A stretch of DNA of 64,000 nt from Lepus europaeus (taxonomy: Eukaryota; Chordata; Mammalia; Lagomorpha; Leporidae), in the NCBI RefSeq assembly GCF_033115175.1, contig NC_084836.1, positions 65,453,297 through 65,517,296 of the forward strand, written 5' to 3'. This document shows positions 11,549 through 24,366 of this stretch, one piece after another (positions within the stretch are counted from its first letter, which is position 1; each line of letters begins with the position of its first letter). Made by a program: the position numbers and the translations under genes. The notes below the pieces were generated by a model, which was given only the letters and a program-made list of their open reading frames with translations, was not told the DNA's origin and ran no database searches.

Positions 11549-11613
11549 TGAGATGTGAATGTTTTAAACAGTCTTAACCACTAGGCTACACGCATGCCCA
11601 AAAAAGTACTAAA

Positions 11614-11692
11614 ACCGGCTCCCATATGGGATGCCGGCACTGCAGGCGGCAGCTTTACCTGCTGCGCCACAGCCACAGCCCCAGCCCCAGGG
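11614..11692 (-). mobile_element. C-SINE head fragment
   Basis: Only the head part remains (CCCATATGGGATGCCGGCAC, then the TGCGCCACAGCC block). Confidence 0.75.
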
Positions 11693-12084
11693 TGGAAATT
11701 TAAATGATTTCATGTGCTCCTTTATTGCTTGTAGCAGAAAAGGACAGGAAAGAATCAAATGAGTGTATAGTAAACACATTTTATTCTTACAAATTAGGGA
11801 CCTCTTATAGGAAAGATTTATGTTAAGGTGGGTGCAGATAGTATAAATATACTTAATTCCACACTCTCCAGTATCCCCAAAAATATCAATTTTTAAAAAA
11901 AGAATGAGATCATACAAACACTGGAAAACAATTTGGAATATCATCAGAAATTTTAAGAACTACCTGGAAGAGAGAAAGAGTTGCCAGAAGTCAATGGTAA
12001 GGACATTGGATATCAGGGGACCAATGGCAAGCCAGTCTGTTTCCGATGGGGCCTCCAAGGAGCTCCACTCTCAGTTAAAAGAAT
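11693..12084. other. Spacer
   Basis: No gene recognised; AT-rich up to about 11990. Confidence 0.4.
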
Positions 12085-12335
12085 GGAGTGGGAGCAGACT
12101 TTTGCTGTGTCCCCACTTCCTATTACAGCTTCTTGTTGATGTGCACCCTGTGAGGCACCGGGTGATGGCCAAGCATGTGGGTCCCTGCCCCTCCTGTGGG
12201 TTCCTGATTGTGTTTCTGGCCCAGTCTTAGCTAGTGGGGTGTTGGCAGCTGAGCTGAAGAAAGAGAACTCTTCCTGTCTGTATCTGAGTTTTCTATCTTC
12301 TTTTCAAATAAATCCACAAATAAACTTAAAAAAAT
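12085..12335 (+). mobile_element. Old C-SINE, head not recognisable
   Basis: The core words 'cttgttgatgtgcacc' and 'gtgatggccaag' and an AATAAA-rich tail remain. Confidence 0.6.
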
Positions 12336-12925
12336 AAAGGAGAAAACAATGGGCTATGAAGCAACCATCAGTGTAGTTTGTTACAGAGGCTTCATGGTGA
12401 GTTAGTGGGCCTGCCAGAAATACCAAAGACATCCACGAATACTCTCAAAGCTTTAGCCATAAAACCATTAATATATAATATTCATGAATGAAATTCATAA
12501 TGAAAATATAACATTTATGCACCAAATAACATAGGCCAACATGTATGAATCAAAACCGTAGGAGATGCCTGGAGAAACAGAAATACACCAGAGCCAGGAG
12601 ACTTTATGTCACAAAAGAGCTTATTTTAGTATTCTGGTTATGCCCTGGGAAAATAATTTTCAAAGTGCTTAATAATTTATATTTAACATTTTCTTGGATC
12701 CCAAAAGGAATGTTGTTCAATAATTGCTTAAAACCAAACTTTGGCACTCTAATTAAAAGTTATTCTCATTTACAACCCACAGAAATGTAACAAGGTAATC
12801 ACGCCAAGTGAGGTCAGAACAGGGAAAACAGAACAAATCTACAGGGTAAGAGAGTGAGCTAGAATAGTGAAGGAGAGATGGAGCAATGTTAATATTGTGC
12901 TTCATACACGATTTCATTTAAAGTT
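12336..12925. other. AT-rich spacer
   Basis: Nothing recognised. Confidence 0.4.
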
Positions 12926-12945
12926 CAGGCTATGGACTTCTTGTC

Positions 12946-14657
<1,712 letters not shown>

Positions 14658-14670
14658 CCTATGGATTTTG

Positions 14671-15612
14671 TTATGAATAAACTGTATTTGAGAAACATTT
14701 TTGGACCACATTCTTAATAGACTGTTTTACCTGCTGGTTTCTTAGGGAGTAAATAAAAGGGTTCAGCATTGGGGCAACAGAGGTATTGAGCACTGCAACA
14801 CCTTTTGTCAAAGCCACTCCTTCCTTTGCTGAAGTTTTGACATACATGAAAATGCAGCTCCCATAAGAAATGGAGACCACAATCATGTGTGAGGAGCAAG
14901 TGGAAAAGGCCTTTTTCCTTTGTTCAGCAGACGGGATTTTCAGAATCGTCTTCAGGATGAATACGTAGGAAAGAATGACTAATGTCAAGGTTACCATGAG
15001 AGTAAAAATTGCCAGGAAGAATCCCATGAGCTCTAGGAAAGCTGTGTCAGTGCAGGAGATCAGCAGCATAGGAGAGGAGTCGCAGGTGAAGTGGTCAATG
15101 ATGTTGGAATCGCAGAAATCCAGTTGAAGTCCCATGATCACAGGTGGAAAGATAATGAGAAACCCAGCCAGCCAAGAGCTAATTACAAGCTGCATACAGA
15201 TTCTGTTGTTCATTATTGTCGTGTAATGCAGTGGCTTACAGATAGCTACATAACGATCGTAGGACATGGCAGCCAAAAGGAAAAACTCTGTTGAACCAAG
15301 GAGTATGAAGAAAAACACCTGGGCCATGCAAGAATTATAGGAAATGGTCATATCCCCTGTTACAATGCTGACCAGAAATCTAGGAATAGAAACGGTTGTG
15401 AAAGAGATTTCCAGGAAAGAAAAATTCCTAAGGAAGAAATACATGGGTGTTTTGAGATGTGGATCTATCAGAGTGAGCGTAATAATGGTCAGGTTTCCGG
15501 TTATACTCAGTATATAAGTGAGAAATAGAAATAGGAAAATTAAAACATTTAGCTTTGGGTCATCTGTTAACCCAAGAAGAATGAATTCGTTCACAGATGT
15601 TTGATTTCTCAT
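14671..15612 (-). CDS. OR6C76: Olfactory receptor, subfamily 6C, OR6C76-like
   Basis: Intact single-exon frame of 313 residues, the usual class II OR length. It is a seven-transmembrane G-protein-coupled odorant receptor that would signal through Golf in olfactory cilia. Landmarks: N-glycosylation site N3 (NQT), GN at 39-40 in TM1, PMYFFL 56-61 in TM2, C95 at TM3, [10 protein letters not shown] 116-125, extracellular-loop-2 cysteines C167, C177 and C187, SY 215-216, KAFSTCSSH 234-242 and PMLNPFIY 281-288. The long run from the GSTEFF motif to the [11 protein letters not shown] stretch agrees with human OR6C76 as I remember it. The start is the MRN methionine shared with the neighbours. A splice acceptor lies 25 bases upstream, as expected for an OR coding exon. 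The HNRNPA1 retrocopy begins about 14 bp after the stop codon. The subfamily is certain; the exact ortholog is less so. Confidence 0.93.
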   Translation of the reverse strand: MRNQTSVNEFILLGLTDDPKLNVLIFLFLFLTYILSITGNLTIITLTLIDPHLKTPMYFFLRNFSFLEISFTTVSIPRFLVSIVTGDMTISYNSCMAQVFFFILLGSTEFFLLAAMSYDRYVAICKPLHYTTIMNNRICMQLVISSWLAGFLIIFPPVIMGLQLDFCDSNIIDHFTCDSSPMLLISCTDTAFLELMGFFLAIFTLMVTLTLVILSYVFILKTILKIPSAEQRKKAFSTCSSHMIVVSISYGSCIFMYVKTSAKEGVALTKGVAVLNTSVAPMLNPFIYSLRNQQVKQSIKNVVQKCFSNTVYS

Positions 15613-15637
15613 TTCTTAATGTTGACTTCTGCCAAGT

Positions 15638-15639
15638 CT
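15638..15639 (-). promoter_or_regulatory. Predicted splice acceptor of the OR6C76-like coding exon
   Basis: The minus strand reads TTTTTTTCACTTGTAG, a good pyrimidine tract and AG, then a 25-base leader before the ATG at 15612. The leader resembles that of the OR6C1-like gene (CTTGGCAGAAG, CCTGGCAGGAG). Confidence 0.6.
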
Positions 15640-16819
15640 ACAAGTGAAAAAAATGATTTAAAGTTAAATTATATCACATCTGTTGGGTTAGGAAATAGTA
15701 GCAAGCCTATAAAGAAGCAATAAACTAACAAGTTTTGTTGGTTAAGTTCTGAAAAAATGATATATTTTAACCACCACAAAAAAAAAATCTGCATCTGGTA
15801 TCTGACTCATAGATCACTAGCTATTTCATATTGAGTGAGTCATATAATGCATATAATCAATAAATCTGTATAGGAAATATATGCCTACCAAATATGTTTT
15901 ACTTTCTTTTAAGAATCTGCTCAAACGTGTGATGTGCAAAAACTAGAAACTTTAAATTCATTTTCATTAGAAAACTTTAAATTCATTCACTGACTGCTAC
16001 TAAGTTAGTATACTGATAAGCATTTGTTCTGATTTTCTGAAAATGAAACATTTTAGAACATGTTTTTGTAGTTATTTCCCATGATATCTGAAGATATTGA
16101 ATTTTAGTATTTAAATGTAATAACAAATGAATTAGGATCATCAAAACCAACATGCATATGATGCTAAAGAAACAAACTCAGAATTTCTTAAGGTTTTGAA
16201 AGCTTTAACTTTTTCCTTTTTTGAATTACATAATAATTTACCAACTTATATAACAAATCCCTACAGCCAGATTTAAGTGATTTAAATTTAAAATTTATTA
16301 GGAAATAGAAAAAAAAAGGCAAAAATGGAAAGCATACTTACAATTAAGTAACCCCAAGTGGTAGCAGTTCGGCTGATGAAATCTAAGTGCTCTGTTGCTT
16401 TACTGTATCTGAGTGTCAGTGTTTGATGTTTTACTTTTGAAGCATTTTATAGACTTCCTAGCCTTTGATTTTCTTCCATAATAACGTAATTATATAGTGT
16501 GTGGGTAGAACTAGACAAGATGATATGCAGGGAGGGGAAACATATTGAAGGAATGAGTCCAGTAGAAAATTTATTACCGGAGGCAGGAAGGCCTGGGTAG
16601 GAAGTTGACACAGTACTAGGGGCTTGGAGAGGGGGCTACAGTCAGACCTTAGCAACATAGTCAAGAAGTCCTGCAACTTGTGACCCCAGGGGAGAGTCTG
16701 AGTTTAGTTGATACTGCAAACATGTTCATTGAGTAAAAGTCCTTGGCACTAAGTTATTATTTAGGAGTAAAGCCAGAGGATGTGGAAATGGAAGAGGGCA
16801 GTAGCAGAAATGGCAGTTT
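15640..16819. other. AT-rich upstream region of the OR6C76-like gene
   Basis: It would contain the 5' noncoding exon and promoter, but I cannot place them. No repeat recognised. Confidence 0.35.
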
Positions 16820-16833
16820 GAAACTGGTTTACT

Positions 16834-17099
16834 GGGGCCGGTGCTGTGGTGAATTGGGTAAAGCCCTGACCTGAAGCGCTGGCATTCCATATGGGCTCCG
16901 GTTCAAGTCCCAGCTGCTCCACTTCCAATCCAGCTCTCTGCTATGGCCTGGGAAAGCAGTAGAAGATGGACCAAGTCCTTGGGCCCCTGCACCAGTATGG
17001 GAGACCTGGAAGAAGCTCCTGGCTCCTGGCTTCAGATAGGCACAGCTCCAGCTGTTGTGGCCAATTGGGGAGTGAACCAGCGGATGGAAGACCTCTCTC

Positions 17100-17134
<35 letters not shown>

Positions 17135-17187
17135 GCCTCTCCTCCTCTCTCTGTATAACTCTGACTTTCAAGTAAAATAAATAAAGC

Positions 17188-17216
<29 letters not shown>
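16834..17216 (+). mobile_element. Standard C-SINE
   Basis: Full length. Perfect target duplication GAAACTGGTTTACT at 16820-16833 and 17217-17230. The 3' end is T-rich (17189-17214) rather than A-rich, which is odd for this family. Confidence 0.92.
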
Positions 17217-17218
<2 letters not shown>

Positions 17219-17317
17219 AACTGGTTTACTGAGCAGGAATTCAGAAGCAGGAGTCAAACTTTCCTGGAATATGGGTAAGATTGTCTTCAACTCCCTCAAA
17301 ACAGAAAGAAAAAAAAA

Positions 17318-17387
17318 AACATAGGAAGGAAGGGAGGAAGGAGAAGGGGAGGGAGGGAGGAAGGGGAGAGGGAGAGAGGGAAGCCAG
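17318..17387. repeat. Purine-rich (GGAA/GGGA)n simple repeat
   Basis: About 70 bases almost wholly A and G with GGAAGG and GGGAGG units. Confidence 0.85.
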
Positions 17388-18028
17388 GAAGGTAAGCTAC
17401 CAAGAGGGAAAGGAAGACATGGAAGGAAAGATGACAAGTGTGTGATTCCGGTGGTCAGAGCCAGGGCAATACTTACACTGAGATGGTCAAATAGAAGATG
17501 ATAGATCATAGATTCTGTTTGTTAGTTAAGTGAAGCTCTTAGTTCACAAGAAGAGGAGGGCTCAGAACATGAGTAGAATCAAGAAATAATTGCTGTAGAA
17601 AACAGGAGAGCATGTGGATAAAAGTTTTTGAAACAGAACATTCTTGCAACCTGATAGTGGACTATTCTAAGTATTGCAGTCCAAAGCTAATTATTTAGTA
17701 TGATTTATTACTCAAAATTCCCATGAAAAGAAGGTCCTGACCATAGCTACTAGGAAACCCTCCTACTACAATATTTCACTTAGTTCTCAGTCACTCTTGT
17801 GAAAGAAAGGCAGCTTGTTGATTTTTTTTTTTTTTCGTTATTTACCTTTCGGTGAGAGAACTTAGCTAAATAGTCTCTCCCAAGCAGACTAGTTCTATCT
17901 GTTTGTTTTTTTTTTTTTTTTCAAAATACACACAGGGGATTATATCAGGAAAGAAGAATTAAAATGTCTCCTGAGAGAGGCAGTACTGATGTGTGTACCC
18001 TAGTGCCAAATTTTCATTAAGCATCCTT
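17388..18028. other. Spacer
   Basis: No gene recognised; two T runs (17820-17836, 17907-17922). Confidence 0.4.
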
Positions 18029-18043
18029 TGGAACTAATGTTTT

Positions 18044-18649
18044 TTTTTTTTTAAATTAAACTTTTATTTAATGAATATAAATTTCCATAGTACAGCTTAT
18101 GGGTTACAATGGCTTCCCCCTCCCAAAACTTCCCTCCCACCCACAACCCTCCCCTTTCCCGCTCCCTCTCCCCTTCCAATCACATCATGATTCATTTTCA
18201 ATTCTCTTTATATACAGAAGATCAGTTTAGTATATATTAGGTAAAGATTTCAACAGTTTGCCCCCATATAGCAACACAAAGTGAAAAAAAAAATACTGTT
18301 GGAGTACTAGTTATAGCATTAAATAAGAGTGTAGAGCACATTAAAGACAGAGATCCTACATAATATTTTTTTAAAAAATTAATTAATTTTCTATGCCTTT
18401 TCCAATTTAACACCAGGTTTTTTTTTTTTTCATTTCCAATTATCTTTATATACAGAAGATCGATTCAGTATATAATTAGTAAATATCTCATCAGTTTGTA
18501 CCCACGCAGAAACACAAAGTGTAAAAATACTGTTTCAGTACTAGTTATAGCATCACTGCACATTAGACAACACATTAAGGACAGATCCCACATGGGATGT
18601 AAATACACAGTGACTTCTGTTGCTGACTTAACAATTTGACACTCCTCGG
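18044..18649 (-). mobile_element. Rabbit-type L1 3' end with an internally duplicated 3' UTR segment
   Basis: One insertion, shown by target duplication GGAACTAATGTTTTT at 18030-18044 and 18650-18664. Inside are two same-orientation copies of the TATACAGAAGATC...ACTAGTTATAGCAT block (about 18211-18330 and 18450-18555), separated by a TTAATTAATT-type linker. Only the copy next to the tail has the pyrimidine-rich end (18113-18180). Confidence 0.85.
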
Positions 18650-18664
18650 AACTAATGTTTTTAA

Positions 18665-19917
18665 ACATCCATCGCAGAAGTCTATAATGCTGACATTGAG
18701 GAAATGCCATGAGTTATTTGGAGTCACGATTATCAACATTTTGTTTTAACGTGAAATATCTGCCTGCTACAATAATATAATCCAATTAAACGTAAACATG
18801 TAAGCAAGCAGAAAATAGGGGAAACAATCACAAGAACACAATATCTGACACTAAAGTATTTTCTTGTTAATAAAAATACACATAGAGTATGTATTTTAGG
18901 CAAGATATAATTGGTTGGTAGGCACATTTCAAGATACAAGCAAAAATTGAGAATGTAATATAAATATAAAACCATGAAATTGTTATCTTAAAAAAACTCC
19001 TTAAATATTGTTTCTTTCCTATTAGCAATAAAGCAAACAAGATTTATGTACTTTTTTATTATACTTGCCTTATTTCTCCCTTTGGACAATTTGGGGTCTG
19101 GTCCATTGTTTTCAGCTATTGAATTGTTTGACTACACTATGCTTGGTATAGATGCTGAATTTTAATTAATTAATTATTAAAATAAATTTAATTATACACC
19201 TTTATGATATTCAGCATGATTATTAACTACATATATTCAATGGTTAGAGGTCAAATCAGGTTAGTTAGCATTGTCCTTAGAATCTTGTTAGTATTTATGT
19301 GGTTATACTATAAAGCACGTGAATCAAAAGAAATGGGGCCAACATATTGGTGATTCAATATTGTCAATTGATTGTCTTATTTTAAGAGAACCTTAATAAA
19401 TTACAGTAATTTTAAACTGAAAACACTGGTACCTTTACCCTCTGTTTCCAATATTTTATAAATATTATAGTTAGTATATTTCACTCTTTTAGGCACTATT
19501 TTTCTTACATTTGACACCAAGATTCTAGGAAATTTTTTCTTTCTTAATGTGTGGGAAGCAGACCACAGGATCATCTTTATCCATGTCCACTTCTATCCTT
19601 ATTAGACTGAATTGTATAACGATTTCAATTTCAGCAGTGAGTGAAGATAGAATTATTACAAGATTTCCCTTGGTATCTTGTGACTCAGAGATAAATAAAA
19701 ATAATGGAATGTTTATGAAATCCTAGTGGTAATACATAAAAGATTTAAATAGAACTCGAAAACACATGCACCATTCCTGAGCTATAATGCTGCTACTATA
19801 TAAATGGCAAACATGGTTCCCTTTTACAGAAACATGAATAAGTAAAATATCTTAAAAATGTTTACACATTTACTTATATTTTGTGATCAATAATTTCTTA
19901 GTGATTATAATTTCTTT
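18665..19917. other. AT-rich spacer
   Basis: No gene or repeat recognised. Confidence 0.4.
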
Positions 19918-20249
19918 TTTAAAGTTTTGTTTATTTATTTTTAAGATTTATTTATTTATTTGAAAGTCAGAGTTACTTAGAGGCAGAGAGAGAGAGAGAG
20001 AGAGAGGTCTTCCTTCTGCTGGTTCACTCCCCAATTGACTGCAACAGCCAGAGCTGCAACAATCCGAAGCCAGGAGCTTCCTCTGGGTCTCCCTCATGGG
20101 TGCAGAGGCCCAAGGACTTCTTCCACCACTTTCCCAGGCCACAGCAGGAAGCTGGATTGGAAGTGAAGCAGCCGGGACTCAAACTGGTGCCCATATGGGA
20201 TGCTGCACTGCAGACAGCGGCTTTACCAGCTACACCATAGCGCCAGCCC
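19918..20249 (-). mobile_element. Standard C-SINE
   Basis: Full length with GCGCCAGCCCC head at 20249. Flanks ATAATTTCTT and ATAACTTCTT look like the target duplication. Confidence 0.9.
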
Positions 20250-20615
20250 CATAACTTCTTCTTTATCTAGTCATAACCTATTATAATGATTCCAAGGGAT
20301 TCAATAGTCTATAATAATTTTTTTCTCATTTTGAAATATTTAGGGCTTGAAGAATTCTCTATAGTAATATGAATTAATGAAGTTTAAATTTATACTAGCA
20401 GTAGGACTTTTCATTCTTTGCAACAATTTAACTTTGGCAGAATCAACTTCCAGGATAATAATTCACCAATGGAAATTAATGAATATTTATGATTTTTGCC
20501 ACCTCCAATTTTTATCACCCTAGTAATATGAATATAGTTAGAAAATAACTTTATAACACACATGCATTTTTTGTGAGTAATACATAAATGTCATTTCTCT
20601 ATTTGTAAACTTTTA
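20250..20615. other. AT-rich spacer
   Basis: Nothing recognised. Confidence 0.4.
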
Positions 20616-20756
20616 AAGATTTATTTCATTGATTTTAAAGACAGAATTACAGAGGAAGACAGGGAAGGAAGGAGAAAGGGGGGGAGAGAGAGAGAGAGAG
20701 AGAGGGCTCCCATCCATTGGTTTATTCTCCAAATGACCACAGACAGGACTGGGCCA
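20616..20756 (-). mobile_element. Old C-SINE tail fragment
   Basis: Only the tail, (GA)n tract (20686-20705) and 'cccatccattggttta' core remain. The piece stops abruptly where old L1 sequence begins. Confidence 0.7.
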
Positions 20757-20949
20757 GTTTGAGAGAATTTACATTTACAATATCTACAAAATTTGAATAT
20801 TTAGTACTAAAGTCAGCCAAAGAAATTAAAGATCTCTATAATAAAAATTATAAACATTGATGAAGAAATCAAGGACACACAAAAAGTAGAAAGTAATTCC
20901 ATGTTCATGGATTGGAAGAACTGATATTATTAAAATGTCTATACTACCC

Positions 20950-21394
20950 TGCGGGGGGGGGGGGGGCTCCAATCGAAAAGGAAACAAAGTTGCTAAGCCT
21001 TTGCACGAGTTTGCCGCACTTTCGTATCCCAGTGACTCAGCATTTCCAACAATCCAAGAGGCCCCCAGGGGAGGTACCTAGCCTGACAGGAGACTTCCGT
21101 ATGTGTCCTTGGCTGTGATTGGCCCTTGAGGGCCTGCCCGGCTTGTGTCCTGCCTTACCTTTCAGCTGGTTGGCTCAGTTCCCTTGTGCCCTAGACAGCC
21201 CCCTTTCTGTGTCTATAAAAGCTTTTCTCCCTCCCAATATAATCAAGAGCCCAGCTGCGCCCTGGGCATTGACTGATCTCCTGGCTCTGGTGTGGTTCCT
21301 TTGCCGCCAACAGTCATCATCCCGCTCAGCCCCTGAGCTTCCCAGGCTGGCCCTGAGGAGCTCTATCAGACCTGCTGCCTCACAGCGAGCAGCA
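20950..21394 (+). mobile_element. Solo LTR of an endogenous retrovirus, probably class II
   Basis: Fossil element of 445 bp that begins TG and ends CA, flanked by a perfect 6-bp duplication CTACCC (20944-20949, 21395-21400) inside L1 sequence that resumes exactly where it broke off. A TATAAAAGC box (21214-21222) fits a U3 promoter. No internal viral genes remain, so it is a recombined solo LTR. A 6-bp duplication is typical of betaretrovirus-like (ERV2) elements, hence the class. It is younger than the host L1. Confidence 0.75.
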
Positions 21395-21744
21395 CTACCC
21401 AAAGCATTCTATAGATTCAAAGCTATCCCTATCAAAATACCAATGGCATCCTTTAACAGAATTAGTACACAATCCTAAAATTCATATGGAAACACAAGAG
21501 ATTCAGGGTAGTCAAAGCAATCATAAGTATCACAATATCTGATTTCAAAGCATATTACAAAGCTATGATAATTAAAACAGCATAGAATTGGTGTAACAAC
21601 TGAAAGAGCAATTGCATAAAATAGAGAGCATAGAAATTAATACATGCCTATTCAGCCATTTGATTTTTGACACCAATGCCAAAAACATACATTGGGGAAA
21701 GGAAAGTCATTTCAATAAATGGTGTATTAGAATGAAAGACCTTA

Positions 21745-22092
21745 GGCCGGCGCCGCGGCTCACTAGGCTAATCCTCCGTCTTGCGGCGCCGGCACACCGG
21801 GTTCTAGTCCCGGTCGGGGCACCGATCCTGTCCCGGTTGCCCCTCTTCCAGGCCAGCTCTCTGCTGTGGCCCGGGAGTGCAGTGGAGGATGGCCCAAGTC
21901 CTTGGGCCCTGCACCCCATGGGAGACCAGGAGAAGCACCTGGCTCCTGCCATCGGATCAGCGCGGTGCGCCGGCCGCAGCGCGCTACCGCGGCGGCCATT
22001 GGAGGGTGAACCAACGGCAAAGGAAGACCTTTCTTTCTCTCTGTCTCTCTCTCACTATCCACTCTGCCTGTCAAAAAAAAAAAAAAAAAAAA
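21745..22092 (+). mobile_element. Young-type C-SINE in the old L1
   Basis: Perfect 15-bp target duplication GAATGAAAGACCTTA at 21730-21744 and 22093-22107; GC-rich body close to the family form. Confidence 0.93.
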
Positions 22093-22483
22093 GAATGAAA
22101 GACCTTAAACTCTCATCATATGCAAAAATAAATTCTAGAAGGATCAAATACCTTAATGTAATAACTGAAACTATGAAATTGCAAGAAGAAAACGTAGAGG
22201 AAACAGTTTCAGACACTGGTGTAGGCAATGATTTTGGGGATAAGATCCCAAAAGTGCAGGCAAAAAATCCAAACGTAGAAAAATGATATTAAGTAAAACT
22301 CAGAAACTCGTGTAATGCAAAGGAAGCAATCAATAGAGTGAAGAAATGGGAGAAAATATTTGCAAGCCACTTACCTGACAAAGAACGGATATTCAGAATA
22401 CACCAGGAACTCATAACAAACTTAACAATCATAAATAAGCAATCAATCTAAAAAATGTGCAAAGGACCTGAACAGACAATTTT

Positions 22484-22876
22484 GTTTTTGTCTGGCCTGG
22501 AGAGTTGGTGGAGGTGTGGGAGGTGGAGGGGGCAGCCACCTAGGTGCGAGAATTGAGGGGATATTGAGCCCCTCCCCTCGCTCCACCAAGGCACAGGACT
22601 CAGCTGACCAAGGTGGAGCACTGGCTGACCCCCGCATGGCAGGCAGCCAAATCCAGGAACGGGATGGCTCCATCCATGGATGGGAGGCTCACGGGGCAGG
22701 GAGTGGATCCTTGGCTCCCTGTGGCTGTGGGAGCTGAGTGCATTGTGACTGTCGGAATTTTGTGATTGCGCAGCAGGGCATGGGGTATGGGTGGGTCTCT
22801 GGCAATCACTGGGTCCGGCTCCAGAGACTCAAATTCCCTTTGTGCTGGGGTGGGTCATCGTGGAAGGTTCTGCCAT
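22484..22876. other. GC-rich insert of unknown origin within the old L1
   Basis: L1 sequence breaks after GAACAGACAATTTT and resumes at CAAATGGCCAACA near 22878. The roughly 390 bp between is GC-rich, unlike L1, C-SINE or the LTR nearby. There is no clear target duplication, A-tail or terminal repeat, and about 16-20 bp of L1 seem to be missing at the break. Confidence 0.6.
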
Positions 22877-23672
22877 GCAAATGGCCAACAAATGTATGAA
22901 AAAGAGCTCAGTCTCACTAGCCAGCAGAAAAGTGCAGCTCAAAACCACAATGAGATATCACCTCACTGCAGTCGGAATGACTGCTATCCAAAAAGAGTAA
23001 AAACGCTGGTGAGGACCTCATGCTCTGTGGGTGGAATGTAAATTAGTACAGCCACTATGGAAAACAGTCTGGAGATTCCTTGAAAAACTAGAAATAGAAC
23101 TTCCAGACCACCTAGCAATCCACTAGGTATATATCCGAAAGACATAAAGTCATTTCATCAAAGAAATACTTGTTCCATCATGCTTATTGTAGCACTGATC
23201 ACAGTAGTCAAGATATGACATCACCAAAATGTCCACATCAAAGGAATAGATAAAGAAAATGTGGCATATTTGCACCATGGAATACTATTTAGCCCTAAAA
23301 AGATGAAATCCCGTCATTTGCAGGAAGATGTATGGAACTAGAGGATATCACTCCAACACTGCATGTTCTCCCTCATTTGTAGGAGCTAAAAAAAAAAAAA
23401 TAAACCAAACTCAATATGAACACAAAATGTTGATCACCAGATGCTGGGAGAGATGAGAGGGAAACTGGAAATGTGGATTAAAATAGAGAGGAAATTGGGT
23501 GTGATTTATAGATCATGAAAAATCTAATATAAGTTGCTAACAATAGGGGAAGGTCAGTGTGGGGAATATGGAAACTCTTTGTACAACTCAACAATTTTTG
23601 CTTTGTAAGTGTAAAACTATTTTGAAAGAAAAAGTAAAAAAATGAATAAATAAATAAAAATATGAATAAAAT

Positions 23673-24366
23673 ATATTATTATTTTAACAATTTGCTTTTG
23701 TAGACAGTTTTTCTTTTAAAATGTGGTTGGCAGAAATAGGGAAGCATTCACTTAAATAATCTATTTATTAGGCAATATTATCAAGGGAAAAATATAAGGT
23801 AAATATCATGTCTATTCCAAACTTTTTTTTCCTTAGAAAGCATATCATTACAACTTCAATTCAAACAACAGATAGTATTTCAGTGTATTATATGGTATCT
23901 TAAATTTATATTTAATGTTTCCACATTTTATTACTTTTAATGAAACATTCAAAGAGATATTTTAATAACATTTTAATTGTGCAACATTTCTGGTGACCTT
24001 GAAGAAGGAATTTTAAAGAGATTAATTGACACATATCTTATGCTTTATATGGTATTTATATACTTGATCATGTTTTTAGTAAGCTTCCTAATTGATAGCA
24101 ATACATATTTAATACATGAGTCATGTTCTACCTTGCCTGGATATGAGAAACAATAGAAATGTTGACTTGCCTAAAATTTAGTTGTACAGAAGAAAGAGCA
24201 AGCATTTTGATTATAATTCAGATTTTATGTTAATTAGAAAAAGAGGTTGACGATATATATGTAACTGACGGATGGAGATGGAATACTGAGAAATAACTGA
24301 TGCAGAAAGACCAGAGAGCTTTTCTTCCAGCTTTCCTGCAGGGGTCCATTTCGCACATAACCACAT
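23673..24366. other. AT-rich region downstream of the OR6C75-like gene
   Basis: Would include the receptor 3' UTR; no AATAAA close to the stop codon is convincing. No repeat recognised. Confidence 0.35.

Larger units (their letters stand above)
10365..11600 (-). mobile_element. Old C-SINE split by an L1 and a young C-SINE
   Basis: The old minus-strand SINE is readable in three pieces: 10365-10593, 11183-11216 and 11561-11600. A 5'-truncated L1 and then a young C-SINE lie in the gaps, each with its own target duplication, which gives the order of events. Confidence 0.8.
20757..23672 (+). mobile_element. Old mammalian L1 (L1MA-like), ORF2 3' part and 3' UTR
   Basis: ORF2 C-terminal words are readable in order: the 'tcatggattggaagaa' block (20907-20922), FYRFKAIPIKIP (21400-21440), 'acattggggaaagga' (21690-21704), the 'aaaccacaatgagatatca' block (22941-22960), 'aatgtaaattagtacagcca' (23035-23054) and 'gaatactatttagcc' (23280-23294), then a 3' UTR and A-rich tail. 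Many substitutions mark it as much older than the C-SINEs. Three insertions interrupt it: a solo LTR, a young C-SINE and an unidentified GC-rich block. Confidence 0.88.

Noticed and set aside
17213-17509. Pro/Ser/Leu-rich antisense frame
   Set aside because: It translates the purine-rich simple repeat at 17318-17387.
20912-21478. Open frames that join L1 and LTR sequence
   Set aside because: They run across the boundaries of repeats and match no host protein.
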